From positions 1,163,433 through 1,227,432 of the forward strand of contig NZ_CP061299.1 in NCBI RefSeq assembly GCF_018687615.1: a DNA stretch of 64,000 bases, given 5' to 3'. Below are positions 16,873 to 26,125 of this stretch, in pieces. Positions within the stretch are counted from its first letter, which is position 1. Each line of letters begins with the position of its first letter. This DNA is from Polynucleobacter sp. MWH-CaK5 (lineage in GTDB: Bacteria > Pseudomonadota > Gammaproteobacteria > Burkholderiales > Burkholderiaceae). The position numbers were made by a program, and so were the translations under genes. The notes under the pieces are model-generated. The model was not told the DNA's origin. It saw nothing but the letters and a program-made list of their open reading frames with translations, and did no database searches.

Positions 16873-17793
16873 TTAACTGGGCATCTCAGGTTGCAAGGTG
16901 ACATGATCAATCTCATGCTTCTCTAGCAACATCTTATTAATCTTTTCCATCGTGATTGGCCAATCTTGCAAATCACGCACTTCCACATGACCAATCAAGG
17001 CAGGATGTCCAGGAGACATTTCCCAGACATGCAAATCATGCACTGCCAATACGCCATCAACTGCTTGAAGATCTTTACCCACTTGAACATAATCAATGTG
17101 ATGAGGCACACCCTCCATCAAGAAGTGGTAAGACTCTTTCAATACATCTGCTGTAGAGCGAAGCAATAAAACACAAACAAACAATGACAAGATTGGATCG
17201 ATTTGCATCCAACCTGTGAAATGAATTACAACACCTGCGATCAATGCAGCCAAAGAACCCAAGAGGTCGCCCATCACATGAACCAAGGCTGCTTTGGTAT
17301 TAACACTTTTCGAATCTTTAGACAAAACCCAAGCGACGATCAAGTTGATCACCAAACCAATCACGGCTACCACCATCACGGCCTGACCCTGCACTTGATG
17401 CGGCTCATTGAAACGTGAGATGGCTTCAACAGCAATCCAAATGATCAGAACTAACATCGCCAAGCAGTTAACAAACGCTGCTAATGATTCTGCACGTCCA
17501 AAACCAAATGAATGTTTGATTGAAGGTGGTCGCTTGGCAATGATTTGCGCCAACAAAGCCAAAGCCAACGCCGATGCATCAGTGACCATGTGGCCAGCAT
17601 CAGAGATCAAAGCCAATGAGTTGGCCCAAAAACCTGCAAAAGCTTCAATGCCGGCAAACAGGAAAGTCAGCAGCAAAGCTGCTAACAGAATGCCGGCTTG
17701 ATGAGACTCTCGGTAATGAAGATGCTGAGCATCGCCCCTCTTGTGCGCATGCAAGTGAGCTGCATGCTGAGTTACTTGCTTAGCATCTTTCAT
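16873..17793 (-). CDS. Cation diffusion facilitator, zinc-type exporter (CzcD/ZitB-like)
   Basis: Inner-membrane proton/metal antiporter, 306 residues. The His-rich N-terminus (QHAAHLHAHKRGDAQHLHYRESH) is followed by six membrane helices. The metal-site motifs SDAGHMVTDA in helix 2 and HVMGDLLGS in helix 5 carry the HD-HD pattern of zinc-selective members. A cytoplasmic ferredoxin-like domain with HDLHVWEMSPGHPALIGHV closes the protein. It begins 2 nt behind scoB and stands between scoAB and bdhA, an odd partner for ketone-body genes. The specific metal cannot be proven from sequence. Confidence 0.93.
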   Translation of the reverse strand: MKDAKQVTQHAAHLHAHKRGDAQHLHYRESHQAGILLAALLLTFLFAGIEAFAGFWANSLALISDAGHMVTDASALALALLAQIIAKRPPSIKHSFGFGRAESLAAFVNCLAMLVLIIWIAVEAISRFNEPHQVQGQAVMVVAVIGLVINLIVAWVLSKDSKSVNTKAALVHVMGDLLGSLAALIAGVVIHFTGWMQIDPILSLFVCVLLLRSTADVLKESYHFLMEGVPHHIDYVQVGKDLQAVDGVLAVHDLHVWEMSPGHPALIGHVEVRDLQDWPITMEKINKMLLEKHEIDHVTLQPEMPS

Positions 17794-17795
17794 GC

Positions 17796-18446
17796 TTAGA
17801 CAGCGCTGGTATCTAAAGGACAGCCTGTTTTAGCAATCACTTCTTCTTTGCTCACACCAGGTGCAAGCTCAAGTAGCTTCATGCCTTGAGGTGTGATATC
17901 AATCACAGCTAAATCAGTGATGATGCGATTCACCACACCCACACCTGTTAATGGCAAAGTGCAGTTTGGCAAAATCTTGATGTCTTCTGTGCCATCTTTT
18001 TTCTTGGCCACGTGCTCCATCAACACCACCACGTGCTTCACACCAGCCACCAAGTCCATCGCACCACCCATGCCTTTGACCATCTTGCCTGGGATCATCC
18101 AGTTGGCCAAGTCACCTTTTTCGCTGACTTGCATCGCGCCCAAAATGGCAATATTGATTTTGCCGCCGCGAATCATTCCAAATGAATCAGCTGAAGAAAA
18201 AATCGCAGAGCCAGGCAATGTGGTGATGGTTTGTTTACCCGCATTGATCAAATCTGCATCGACTTGATCTTCTGTTGGGAATGGGCCAATGCCCAACAAA
18301 CCGTTTTCTGATTGAAGCCAAACTTCAATTTCTTTTGGTACGTGGTTCGCTACCAAGGTTGGTAAGCCAATGCCCAAGTTAACGTAGTAACCATCTTTTA
18401 ATTCTTTGGCTGCACGTGCAGCCATTTCATCACGATTCCATGCCAT
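17796..18446 (-). CDS. scoB: Succinyl-CoA:3-ketoacid CoA-transferase subunit B
   Basis: With ScoA moves CoA from succinyl-CoA to acetoacetate. 216 residues, standard for the B subunit. The catalytic glutamate lies in WLQSENGLLGIGP (Glu47), and GGKINIAILGAMQVSEKGDLANWMIPG is the conserved core. The gap to scoA is 11 nt. The product feeds thiolase, so with bdhA the locus can turn 3-hydroxybutyrate into acetoacetyl-CoA. Confidence 0.95.
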   Translation of the reverse strand: MAWNRDEMAARAAKELKDGYYVNLGIGLPTLVANHVPKEIEVWLQSENGLLGIGPFPTEDQVDADLINAGKQTITTLPGSAIFSSADSFGMIRGGKINIAILGAMQVSEKGDLANWMIPGKMVKGMGGAMDLVAGVKHVVVLMEHVAKKKDGTEDIKILPNCTLPLTGVGVVNRIITDLAVIDITPQGMKLLELAPGVSKEEVIAKTGCPLDTSAV

Positions 18447-18457
18447 GATCTTGCTCC

Positions 18458-19156
18458 TTAAGCCTTGCTAACAGTGCGCTGTTCGATGCGCTTTTCTGGA
18501 TTTTTGTTTAACACGATGCGATGCACATAAATACTTGGTGTGTGTACATCAGCAGGCTCAAATGCGCCGTTCTCAACGATCTCTTCGACTTCAACCACCG
18601 TGATCTTGCCGGCCATTGCGCACATTGGATTGAAGTTGCGCGCTGTGTGGCGGTAGATCAAGTTGCCAGCTTTGTCAGCTTTCCAAGCTTTCACCAAAGC
18701 AATGTCTGCCACCAAAGAGCGTTCCATCACATATTTTTCGCCATCGAATTCGCGGATCTCTTTACCATCAGCCACGATCGTGCCAACACCAGTCTTAGTA
18801 AAGAAAGCAGGAATGCCACAACCACCTGCGCGAAGTTTTTCTGCCAAGGTACCTTGTGGCGTGAACTCAAGTTCTAATTCACCAGCCAAGTATTGGCGTT
18901 CAAATTCTTTGTTTTCACCCACATAAGATGAAATCATTTTTTTGATTTGGCGAGTTTCTAGTAATTGACCTAAACCAAAGCCATCCACACCAGCGTTATT
19001 AGAGATGGCTGTTAAGTTGGTTGCCCCTGTATCGCGCAATGCGGCGATCAATGCCTCAGGAATACCACACAAACCAAAACCACCCACTGCAAAAGTTTGG
19101 CCATTTTTGACAATATCTGCCAAAGCCTCTTTTGCAGAACCGTAAACCTTATTCAT
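18458..19156 (-). CDS. scoA: Succinyl-CoA:3-ketoacid CoA-transferase subunit A
   Basis: 232 residues, the A subunit partner of ScoB. The N-terminal glycine loop FAVGGFGLCGIPEALI and the segment PAFFTKTGVGT are typical, as is YRHTARNFNPMCAMAGKITVVEVEEIVE. It is the first gene of the scoA-scoB-CDF-bdhA run. A near-perfect inverted repeat (19207-19217, 19230-19239) lies about 50 bp upstream. Confidence 0.95.
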   Translation of the reverse strand: MNKVYGSAKEALADIVKNGQTFAVGGFGLCGIPEALIAALRDTGATNLTAISNNAGVDGFGLGQLLETRQIKKMISSYVGENKEFERQYLAGELELEFTPQGTLAEKLRAGGCGIPAFFTKTGVGTIVADGKEIREFDGEKYVMERSLVADIALVKAWKADKAGNLIYRHTARNFNPMCAMAGKITVVEVEEIVENGAFEPADVHTPSIYVHRIVLNKNPEKRIEQRTVSKA

Positions 19157-19456
19157 GAAAAACTCCCATTTGATTCAAAGATAGCTGGTTTTAATCTCTA
19201 AAACCCATTGTTTTGCTGACAATTTATCAAGCAAACAATATGCCAAACCCCTATTTATATACCATTCTATTGACGTTACCTTGACAGAATTAACCCAAGA
19301 GCGACCTAAATGCCCTAAACCCTTGTAATACATGAACTAAAGGGGGTGCTAGTATCTGTTTTGCACTCAGTTAAAGCATGATTTGAGATTGATCTTAAAA
19401 TCACAATTGTTAAAACATTGATTCAGTGAGTCAGAAGAACTCATTTTGGAGATTGC
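19157..19456. promoter_or_regulatory. Divergent intergenic region between scoA and ETF-ubiquinone oxidoreductase
   Basis: 300 bp without a convincing gene. It holds an inverted repeat ATTGTTTTGCT (19207-19217) / AGCAAACAAT (19230-19239) with one bulged base near scoA, and TTGACG/TTGACA hexamers around 19270-19300 that could serve as -35 elements. No convincing matching -10 was found at standard spacing. Confidence 0.35.
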
Positions 19457-21130
19457 ATGAATACCAGCCCTGAGCTACTTGAACAATTTGGCCCGCGTGA
19501 ATCCATGGACTATGACGTCGTCATCGTCGGTGGTGGCCCCGCTGGTTTATCAGCCGCCATTCGCTTAAAGCAATTGAGCGCTGAAAAAGGTCAAGAGATC
19601 TCTGTCTGTGTTTTAGAAAAAGGTTCTGAAGTTGGCGCACATATCTTGTCAGGCGCCGTGATGGACCCAATCGGCATCAATGAGTTGATCCCTGACTGGA
19701 AAGAACAAGGTGCACCACTCAACACTGCAGTGAGTGAAGATCGTTTCATGTTCCTCACAGAGAGCAAGTCATACACCACCCCTCAATGGATGTTGCCTAA
19801 CTGCTTTAAAAATCATGGCAACTATGTCGTGAGCTTATCGAACTTCACCCGTTGGTTAGGCACTCAAGCTGAGAACCTTGGCGTAGAAATTTTCCCAGGC
19901 TTTCCAGCAGCAGAAATTTTGTATGGTGAAGCAGGTCAAGTAGTTGGTGTGGCCACGGGTAATTTAGGCGTTGGTCGTGATGGCCAAGCCACTGAGAATT
20001 TCCAGCTCGGCATGGAGTTGCGCGCCAAGTACACATTGTTTGCTGAAGGTGCACGTGGTCACTTAGGCAAACAATTGATTGAGAGCTATCAATTAGACGA
20101 AGGCAAAGATCCTCAGAGTTATGGTCTTGGCATCAAAGAGCTATGGGAGATCGATCCAGCCATGCATCAAGAAGGATTGGTGATCCACACAGCAGGCTGG
20201 CCACTCAGTTCTGATACTTATGGCGGTTCATTTTTGTATCACCTAGAAAACAATCAAGTAGCCGTTGGTTTTGTGGTGGGCTTGTCTTATAGCAATCCTT
20301 ACCTCAGTCCTTTTGAAGAGTTCCAGCGTTACAAAACACATCCGAGCGTGCGCAAGTTCTTCGAAGGTGGCAAACGCATTGGTTATGGTGCACGCGTGAT
20401 CACAGCCGGTGGCTTGAATAGTTTGCCAAAGACTGTTTTCCCAGGTGGTGCCTTGATTGGTTGCGATGCGGGCTTTTTAAATGCGTCTCGCATCAAAGGT
20501 AGTCATGCAGCGATCAAGACTGGCATGTTAGCTGCTGAAGCTGCTTTTGAAGCTGTCACACAGAATCGCTCTGGTGATGAGTTAAGCGCTTACCCAGAAG
20601 CTTTCAAGAAGAGTTGGTTGTATCAAGAATTGAATAAGGCGCGCAACTTCAAACCATGGATGGGCAAAGGTTTGTATGTGGGCACTTTGATGGTGGGCAT
20701 TGAACAAAAGTTATTCGGTGGCAATGTGCCATGGACAGTGCACACACAGTACGCTGATCACGAGTATTTAAAACCGGCTGATCAATGTCAAAAAATTGAC
20801 TATCCAAAACCTGATGGAAAAATTACTTTTGATAAATTATCTTCAGTATTTATTTCTAATACAAACCATGAAGAAAATCAGCCAGCGCATTTAACGCTGC
20901 TTAATTCAATGGTGCCAGTCATCACCAACTTACCAGTGTTTGATGGTCCAGAGCAACGCTACTGCCCTGCTGGTGTTTATGAGTACGTGGAGGGTGAACA
21001 AGGTCAGCAATTACAAATCAATGCGCAGAACTGCGTGCATTGCAAAACCTGTGACATCAAAGATCCAACGCAAAACATTGTTTGGTTAAATCCTGAAGGT
21101 TCTGGCGGTCCGAATTACTCTGGGATGTGA
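19457..21130 (+). CDS. Electron transfer flavoprotein-ubiquinone oxidoreductase
   Basis: Passes electrons from reduced ETF, mainly from fatty and amino acid oxidation, to ubiquinone at the inner membrane. 557 residues, family length. The FAD-binding Rossmann motif is near residue 20 (DYDVVIVGGGPAGLSAAIRL), with the second FAD region GVGRDG and GCDAGFLN...GSHAAIKTGMLAAEA. The C-terminus carries the 4Fe-4S ligands in CVHCKTCDIKDPTQNIVW, preceded by YCPAGVYEY. GGAGATTGC precedes the ATG. No etfAB genes lie in the window. The monocistronic context fits the usual stand-alone arrangement. Confidence 0.96.
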   Translation: MNTSPELLEQFGPRESMDYDVVIVGGGPAGLSAAIRLKQLSAEKGQEISVCVLEKGSEVGAHILSGAVMDPIGINELIPDWKEQGAPLNTAVSEDRFMFLTESKSYTTPQWMLPNCFKNHGNYVVSLSNFTRWLGTQAENLGVEIFPGFPAAEILYGEAGQVVGVATGNLGVGRDGQATENFQLGMELRAKYTLFAEGARGHLGKQLIESYQLDEGKDPQSYGLGIKELWEIDPAMHQEGLVIHTAGWPLSSDTYGGSFLYHLENNQVAVGFVVGLSYSNPYLSPFEEFQRYKTHPSVRKFFEGGKRIGYGARVITAGGLNSLPKTVFPGGALIGCDAGFLNASRIKGSHAAIKTGMLAAEAAFEAVTQNRSGDELSAYPEAFKKSWLYQELNKARNFKPWMGKGLYVGTLMVGIEQKLFGGNVPWTVHTQYADHEYLKPADQCQKIDYPKPDGKITFDKLSSVFISNTNHEENQPAHLTLLNSMVPVITNLPVFDGPEQRYCPAGVYEYVEGEQGQQLQINAQNCVHCKTCDIKDPTQNIVWLNPEGSGGPNYSGM

Positions 21131-21190
21131 TTCTGCAGTTTTTAGGTGATTTTTGAGTTGTTTATTGCGCTGTTTTCTTGAACCGTTTCT

Positions 21191-22357
21191 TCAGCCCTTA
21201 ATCGCCACAGCATCATGGTATGGCTTCACACGACTCATGCACCAGTAGCCCAATAAACTACTGAGGGCTGCCAAACCAAAGACGTGGTGTGGCGCGAGGT
21301 ATTCCCAAACCCAACCAGCAAACAAACCGCCCACTGTGCCACCAATGCCATACGAGACGGTGGTGTAAAGCGCTTGCCCTCTGGCTTGCAAAGGTCCTTT
21401 GAACCAGGTTTGCAACATCTTGATGCTGGCACTGTGGTGAGCACCAAACGTTGCTGCGTGCATCACTTGAGCCAAAATCAAAATCAATAATTCAGGAACA
21501 TAAGCCATCAAAGCAAAACGCACGATACCGATGAAGTACGCGCCGAGCAAAATGTTCTTTGTGGTGAATCTGGCAAAAAAGTAACTTTGAAAGTAAAAAA
21601 ATATCACTTCAGCTAGAACACCCAACATCCAAAACAATCCTATCTCCCCTTTGGCGTAACCCAAACGGTCGAGATACAAAGAGTAAAAGACATAAAGTCC
21701 TGCATGACCAAAGATCATCCAAAAGTTAGCCGACATGAACCACTGCACGTTGCGATTTTTAAGCACATGACTTAACTTGATATCAGCGTGCATCACCACA
21801 TCCATCGGTGGTTCACGCAAGGTCATCGTCAAAGCAGTCATGATCAGCAATGCCACGATGCCAAACCAAGGCAAGCTCTCAATGCCAAAAGTTTCAAACC
21901 AGGCACCGGCGCCCAGCACCATGGCGATAAAACCAATTGAGCCCCAGAGTCTTAAGCGCCCATAGCGTTTATCAAAGTCATTGTTTTTATACAAAGCATG
22001 AACTGTGGCTGCCTCACCCAAAGGCATCAGACTGCTGATCACAGTGTTCAATAAGAACATCCAGATGAGTAAAGCGATGTAACTCTCTAGGTAAAAAATG
22101 CCAGAAAAAATAATGCAGGCCAGTGCGGATGTGATGCGCATGATGCCCAAGCGATCGCGGCGCATATCAGCCAACCAACCCCAAGCAAAAGGACCTAGGA
22201 TGCGCGTGATCTGGAACATTGACATCAAAGCAGCGATTTCAATCGCGCCGAAGTCTTTACTCGCAAAGTAAAGACTGGCATAGGGCGACATCAGCCCAAT
22301 GTATGAAAAGTAAAAAAAGAAAAAGGCTGCGAAAGACAGTCGTACCAGACCAGTCAT
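21191..22357 (-). CDS. MFS transporter of the HcaT/phenylpropionate-permease-like group
   Basis: 388 residues with about twelve hydrophobic helices, beginning LSFAAFFFFYFSYIGLMSPYASLYF. The loop WGWLADMRRDRLGIMRI is the MFS motif A equivalent, and RYGRLRLWGSIGFI is characteristic of the MFS_1-like group that includes E. coli HcaT and YcaD-type carriers. The substrate is unknown. It lies 13 nt behind aroC on the same strand, so it is likely cotranscribed, though a link to chorismate metabolism is only suggested by position. Confidence 0.87.
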   Translation of the reverse strand: MTGLVRLSFAAFFFFYFSYIGLMSPYASLYFASKDFGAIEIAALMSMFQITRILGPFAWGWLADMRRDRLGIMRITSALACIIFSGIFYLESYIALLIWMFLLNTVISSLMPLGEAATVHALYKNNDFDKRYGRLRLWGSIGFIAMVLGAGAWFETFGIESLPWFGIVALLIMTALTMTLREPPMDVVMHADIKLSHVLKNRNVQWFMSANFWMIFGHAGLYVFYSLYLDRLGYAKGEIGLFWMLGVLAEVIFFYFQSYFFARFTTKNILLGAYFIGIVRFALMAYVPELLILILAQVMHAATFGAHHSASIKMLQTWFKGPLQARGQALYTTVSYGIGGTVGGLFAGWVWEYLAPHHVFGLAALSSLLGYWCMSRVKPYHDAVAIKG

Positions 22358-22370
22358 TGCAGCACTCTAT

Positions 22371-23471
22371 TTAGGGACGTTGTGCTGGAATGCGTGGCGT
22401 ACTGACACTGACATCACCGCACTGTGCGCGATGTCTTAAGACATGATCCATGATCACCAAAGCCAACATGGCTTCAGCGATTGGAGTGGCGCGTATGCCC
22501 ACGCAAGGATCGTGACGACCTTTGGTTTGCACCACGTAGGCATCACCAGCACGATTGATGGATTGTTTTGGTGACATGATCGATGAGGTTGGTTTGATTG
22601 CAATCGATACGACCACATCTTGACCACTGCTGATACCACCCAACATACCACCCGCGTTATTGCTTGCAAAACCATCTGCAAACATTTCATCGCCGTGCTC
22701 ACTGCCTTTTTGGGCAACGCTCTTAAAGCCTGCGCCAATCTCAACACCTTTGACCGCATTGATGCCCATCATCGCGTGCGCAATGTCTGCATCCAATTTG
22801 TCAAAAATAGGTTCGCCCAAACCAACCGGCACATTCTTAGCCACCACCGTCAAACGTGCACCGCAAGAATCACCTGCTTTACGCAGTTGATCCATGTACG
22901 CCTCTAGCTCAGGAATGATCTTGGCATTAGGAGCAAAGAATGGATTTTGAGAAATCTGTGATTGATCTTCAAACGGAATCTCTACATCACCCAATTGAGT
23001 CATGTAGCCATAAAAACTAATGCTGTGTTTTTCTGCCAACCATTTTTTAGCCACCGCAGCTGCAGCCACAACAGGCGCAGTTAAACGCGCAGAAGAACGA
23101 CCGCCACCACGTGGGTCGCGAATGCCGTACTTGTGCCAGTAGGTGTAGTCAGCGTGTCCTGGTCTAAAGCTATCCAAGATGTCGCCATAGTCTTGACTGC
23201 GTTGGTCCGTATTACGAATCACCAAAGCAATCGGGGTACCGGTTGTTTTACCTTCAAACACACCTGAAAGAATTTCTACTTGATCAGCTTCTTGACGTTG
23301 TGTGACGTGGCGCGAGGTGCCAGGTTTGCGTCGATCCAAGTCAAGTTGAATATCTTCAACTGATAAAGACATGCCCGGAGGACAGCCGTCTACAACAGCT
23401 CCGATTGCGGGTCCATGAGATTCACCAAAAGTGGTGATACGAAATAAGTGTCCTAGTGTGCTTCCAGCCAT
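22371..23471 (-). CDS. aroC: Chorismate synthase
   Basis: Last step of the shikimate pathway: EPSP to chorismate using reduced FMN. 366 residues, standard. Signatures are GESHGPAIGAVVDGCPPG near the N-terminus, RRKPG, the FMN-site stretch GIRDPRGGGRSSARLTA and NNAGGMLGGISSGQDVV. The conserved catalytic histidines are His17 in GESHG and that in GHADYTYWHK (region near 115). GAGGC stands immediately before the ATG, closer than usual. Confidence 0.97.
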   Translation of the reverse strand: MAGSTLGHLFRITTFGESHGPAIGAVVDGCPPGMSLSVEDIQLDLDRRKPGTSRHVTQRQEADQVEILSGVFEGKTTGTPIALVIRNTDQRSQDYGDILDSFRPGHADYTYWHKYGIRDPRGGGRSSARLTAPVVAAAAVAKKWLAEKHSISFYGYMTQLGDVEIPFEDQSQISQNPFFAPNAKIIPELEAYMDQLRKAGDSCGARLTVVAKNVPVGLGEPIFDKLDADIAHAMMGINAVKGVEIGAGFKSVAQKGSEHGDEMFADGFASNNAGGMLGGISSGQDVVVSIAIKPTSSIMSPKQSINRAGDAYVVQTKGRHDPCVGIRATPIAEAMLALVIMDHVLRHRAQCGDVSVSTPRIPAQRP

Positions 23472-23559
23472 GCCTCAATTATGACATTGGTCTGGCATTG
23501 AGGCTTGATTTGCCATTCTTATTTTTTGTTATTTTTGTAATTCTTGGCAAAGAATGGCT

Positions 23560-24021
23560 TTATTTGGCTGGCGCGCCAGAGTCTTCAGCAGCTGGCCAGT
23601 CACGGATGTAGGCTTTGAGCATGGTGTTTTCAAAACCTTGGGCCTCCACCACTGCTTTAGCAACGTCGTAGAAAGAAATCACGCCGTTCAAGGTATTACC
23701 ATCCAATACCGGTAAGTAGCGCATGTGTTGATCTAGCATGATGCGACGTGCTTCATCCAAGTCCATCTCTGATGTACATGTCATAGGAGACTTCTCCATG
23801 ACAGAACCAACGGTTTCTTGGCCCAAAGTTCCATGACTTTTTGCCAAGGTGTTGATCACTTCACGAAAGGTCAGAATACCCACCAATTCCGAGTACTCCA
23901 TCACCACCAATGAACCGATGTCTTTTTCTGCCATGATGTGCACGGCAGCTGCAAGCGATGTGTCCGGCGCAACGGTATAGAGCGTCGCTCCTTTAAAGCG
24001 CAAAATATCACTGACTTTCAT
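23560..24021 (-). CDS. Two-CBS-domain protein
   Basis: 153 residues made almost wholly of a CBS pair (about 8-62 and 72-128), with LYTVAPDTSLAAAVHIMAEKDIGSLVV and CTSEMDLDEARRIMLDQHMRYLPVLD. CBS pairs bind adenine nucleotides and usually regulate other proteins. There is no fused enzyme or channel, so the partner is unknown. The gene is flanked by aroC and a YihY-type membrane gene on the same strand but separated by 88 and 123 bp, so it may be its own unit. Confidence 0.92.
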   Translation of the reverse strand: MKVSDILRFKGATLYTVAPDTSLAAAVHIMAEKDIGSLVVMEYSELVGILTFREVINTLAKSHGTLGQETVGSVMEKSPMTCTSEMDLDEARRIMLDQHMRYLPVLDGNTLNGVISFYDVAKAVVEAQGFENTMLKAYIRDWPAAEDSGAPAK

Positions 24022-24144
24022 GCTTGCCTCCGGTTATTGGATCTTGTGAGACTAGTCTATCAGTAGGATTTGAGACCCGCCAGCCCTGTCTTATAGGGGC
24101 TTACCCCAGCTATGGGCTCTTAAAGGACTCTCTTGGGGAAAGTC

Positions 24145-25011
24145 TTAGGTTTTAGGACGCTTCCATGCCCTGATGATGGGCATATTGGCCACCATGGTGG
24201 CGCCCGCCAAAGTGACCCACCAGGTCAAATAAATCCAGACCAAGAACAGCGGCAAGATAGCAAAAGCACCATAAACGGTTTTGTAGATCGGGTAACTCGC
24301 CACAAACCAAGCAAAGGCAGATTTTGCTAATTCAAAAATGATGGCGGCACAGGCACCGCCCAAGATGGCATCGCGCCACTCAACTCGCTCACACGGCAGT
24401 ATTTTGTAGACCAAGCCGAAAGACATGGTCGAAAGCAACAAAGGGAAAGCCCCTGCAATGAAACTAAAGCCATCGCTCAACGGCCCAATCAAACCCTTGG
24501 AGGCGCTCAAGACCATAGAACTCAAGTAAATACTCAAACCCAATAAAAGTGGGCCCATGACTGTGGCCACTAGATGAATGCCAATGCGCTTTAAAAATGG
24601 TCGGCGGTTTTCTACCTGCCAAATGCGATTGAAGGCATTTTCAACAGTGATCAAAGTAAAAAATACGCCAATCACCAAACCAAGCGTACCGAAGATGGTC
24701 AAGCCTTTTGCCTTGAGGGCAAATTGGTTCAAGTAAACCAAGATAGGGTCACCAATGGCGCCAGGAATCAGGTTGTCTGAAAGCCATTCTTGGAAGGCAG
24801 CGCGCAGTTTTAAAAAACGCGGCAAGGCCGCCAAAAGAGCGAAAGAGACCGTTACCATTGGCACAATCGACAAGATGGTCGTGAAAGATAGGCTGGCTGC
24901 CATTTCATTGATACGGCTCACCTTGGCGCGATTGCGCAGGTATTTAAAAAAATCGAGAAAAGAGTCTTTATGACGAATTGCTTCCACGGCTCTATCATAA
25001 GCAAGATACAT
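24145..25011 (-). CDS. YihY/RNase-BN-like inner-membrane protein
   Basis: About 288 residues with six membrane helices and the family start region NEMAASLSFTTILSIVPMVTVSFALLAALPRF. The loops contain NRIWQVENRRPFLKRIG and YKTVYGAFAILPLFLVWIYLTWWVTLAGA, both well conserved. The family was once called RNase BN but is not that nuclease; its function is unsettled. The start is uncertain: a GTG at 25023 and the ATG at 25011 are in frame and neither has a good ribosome site. It is divergent from wrbA with only 17 bp between the chosen starts, so the promoters must overlap the opposing 5' ends. Confidence 0.88.
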   Translation of the reverse strand: MYLAYDRAVEAIRHKDSFLDFFKYLRNRAKVSRINEMAASLSFTTILSIVPMVTVSFALLAALPRFLKLRAAFQEWLSDNLIPGAIGDPILVYLNQFALKAKGLTIFGTLGLVIGVFFTLITVENAFNRIWQVENRRPFLKRIGIHLVATVMGPLLLGLSIYLSSMVLSASKGLIGPLSDGFSFIAGAFPLLLSTMSFGLVYKILPCERVEWRDAILGGACAAIIFELAKSAFAWFVASYPIYKTVYGAFAILPLFLVWIYLTWWVTLAGATMVANMPIIRAWKRPKT

Positions 25012-25028
25012 CAACGAGTACACATTCT

Positions 25029-25631
25029 ATGAATTCTGATATTAATGTTTTAGTTCTTTATTACTCCAGGCATGGCGCTACGCGCCAGCTGGCAGAGCTG
25101 ATTGCTGAAGGCGTTGAGAGCGTTCCAGGTGTGACAGCGCGCTTGCGCACCGTGCCAGCGATTTCAGCGGTTTGCGAAGCAACTGAATCTGACATCCCAG
25201 CATCAGGTCCTCCTTATGTTGAAAATAAAGACCTTCAAGAATGTGCTGGTTTGGCCCTGGGCTCACCGACTCGTTTTGGCAACATGGCTTCAGCCATGAA
25301 GTACTTTTTAGACAACACCACGTCCGAGTGGTTATCTGGTTCTTTGGCTGGCAAGCCTGCCTGTGTTTTCACCAGCACTGGCAGCATGCATGGTGGCCAA
25401 GAAAGCACTCTCTTATCAATGATGATTCCATTGATGCATCACGGCATGGTGATTGTGGGTCTCCCGTACAGTCATCCTGAATTGATGAACACCCAAACTG
25501 GTGGCACACCCTATGGTGTGACGCATTTTGCAAAAGCCGATGGCTCTGCACCGATTTCTGCTGATGAGAAAAAATTGGCGATTGCACAAGGCAAACGCTT
25601 GGCTGAAATGGCCAGAAAATTATCAACATGA
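25029..25631 (+). CDS. wrbA: NAD(P)H:quinone oxidoreductase, WrbA type
   Basis: Flavodoxin-like FMN enzyme that reduces quinones by two electrons, limiting semiquinone formation. 200 residues. The phosphate-binding loop YYSRHGATRQLAE is near residue 10, SPTRFGNMASAMKYFLD is the WrbA signature, and FTSTGSMHGGQESTLLSMM and PYSHPELM follow. An upstream in-frame ATG at 24978 would add 17 residues before the beta strand; MNSDINVLVLYYS is the natural start. It overlaps the following DUF2069 gene by 4 nt. Confidence 0.95.
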   Translation: MNSDINVLVLYYSRHGATRQLAELIAEGVESVPGVTARLRTVPAISAVCEATESDIPASGPPYVENKDLQECAGLALGSPTRFGNMASAMKYFLDNTTSEWLSGSLAGKPACVFTSTGSMHGGQESTLLSMMIPLMHHGMVIVGLPYSHPELMNTQTGGTPYGVTHFAKADGSAPISADEKKLAIAQGKRLAEMARKLST

Positions 25632-26071
25632 GCGACTCATTACTGTCACATCCAGAGTTAGCCCCCAAAGATCATTGGCGTTTGATCGCTTGGTTCTCTT
25701 GGTTCGCATTGATTGTGTTGTGCATTTTGTGGGAAGCCATTTTGGCGCCCATCAAACCAGGTGGCTCATGGGCAGTGATCAAAGTGGTGCCAATGTTGTT
25801 TGCTTTGAAAGGTATTTGGCAAGCTCGTAACTACACCATGCAGTGGGCATCGATGTTAGTGATGCTGTATTTCATTGAAGGTGTGGTGCGCTTGAATGAC
25901 AAGGGCTTATCTGCCTACTTGGCAGGTTTAGAAATTGTTTTAAGCTTGGTGGCATATTTCGCAATACTGGCTTATTTGAAGCCTTTGAAAAAAGTAGCGA
26001 AAATGAAAAAGGCTCAAGAAGAATTAGCAGCAAAAGAGTTGGAAGCTAAGAAATTAGAAGCAGAGAAGTAA
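25628..26071 (+). CDS. DUF2069 inner-membrane protein
   Basis: 147 residues with four predicted membrane helices (about 20-41, 49-65, 72-90 and 97-118) and a charged C-terminal tail of Lys/Glu/Ala heptads that could form a coiled coil. The sequence WEAILAPIKPGGSWAVIKVVPMLFALKGIW is the DUF2069 core. A WrbA-DUF2069 pair is common in beta- and gamma-proteobacteria. Its ATG overlaps the wrbA stop (ATGA), pointing to coupled translation. The function is not known. Confidence 0.9.
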   Translation: MSDSLLSHPELAPKDHWRLIAWFSWFALIVLCILWEAILAPIKPGGSWAVIKVVPMLFALKGIWQARNYTMQWASMLVMLYFIEGVVRLNDKGLSAYLAGLEIVLSLVAYFAILAYLKPLKKVAKMKKAQEELAAKELEAKKLEAEK

Positions 26072-26125
26072 GAAGAAAAAATAAAGAACTAAACAAAAAA
26101 TATTAGACATACTGAGGAAGACAAA

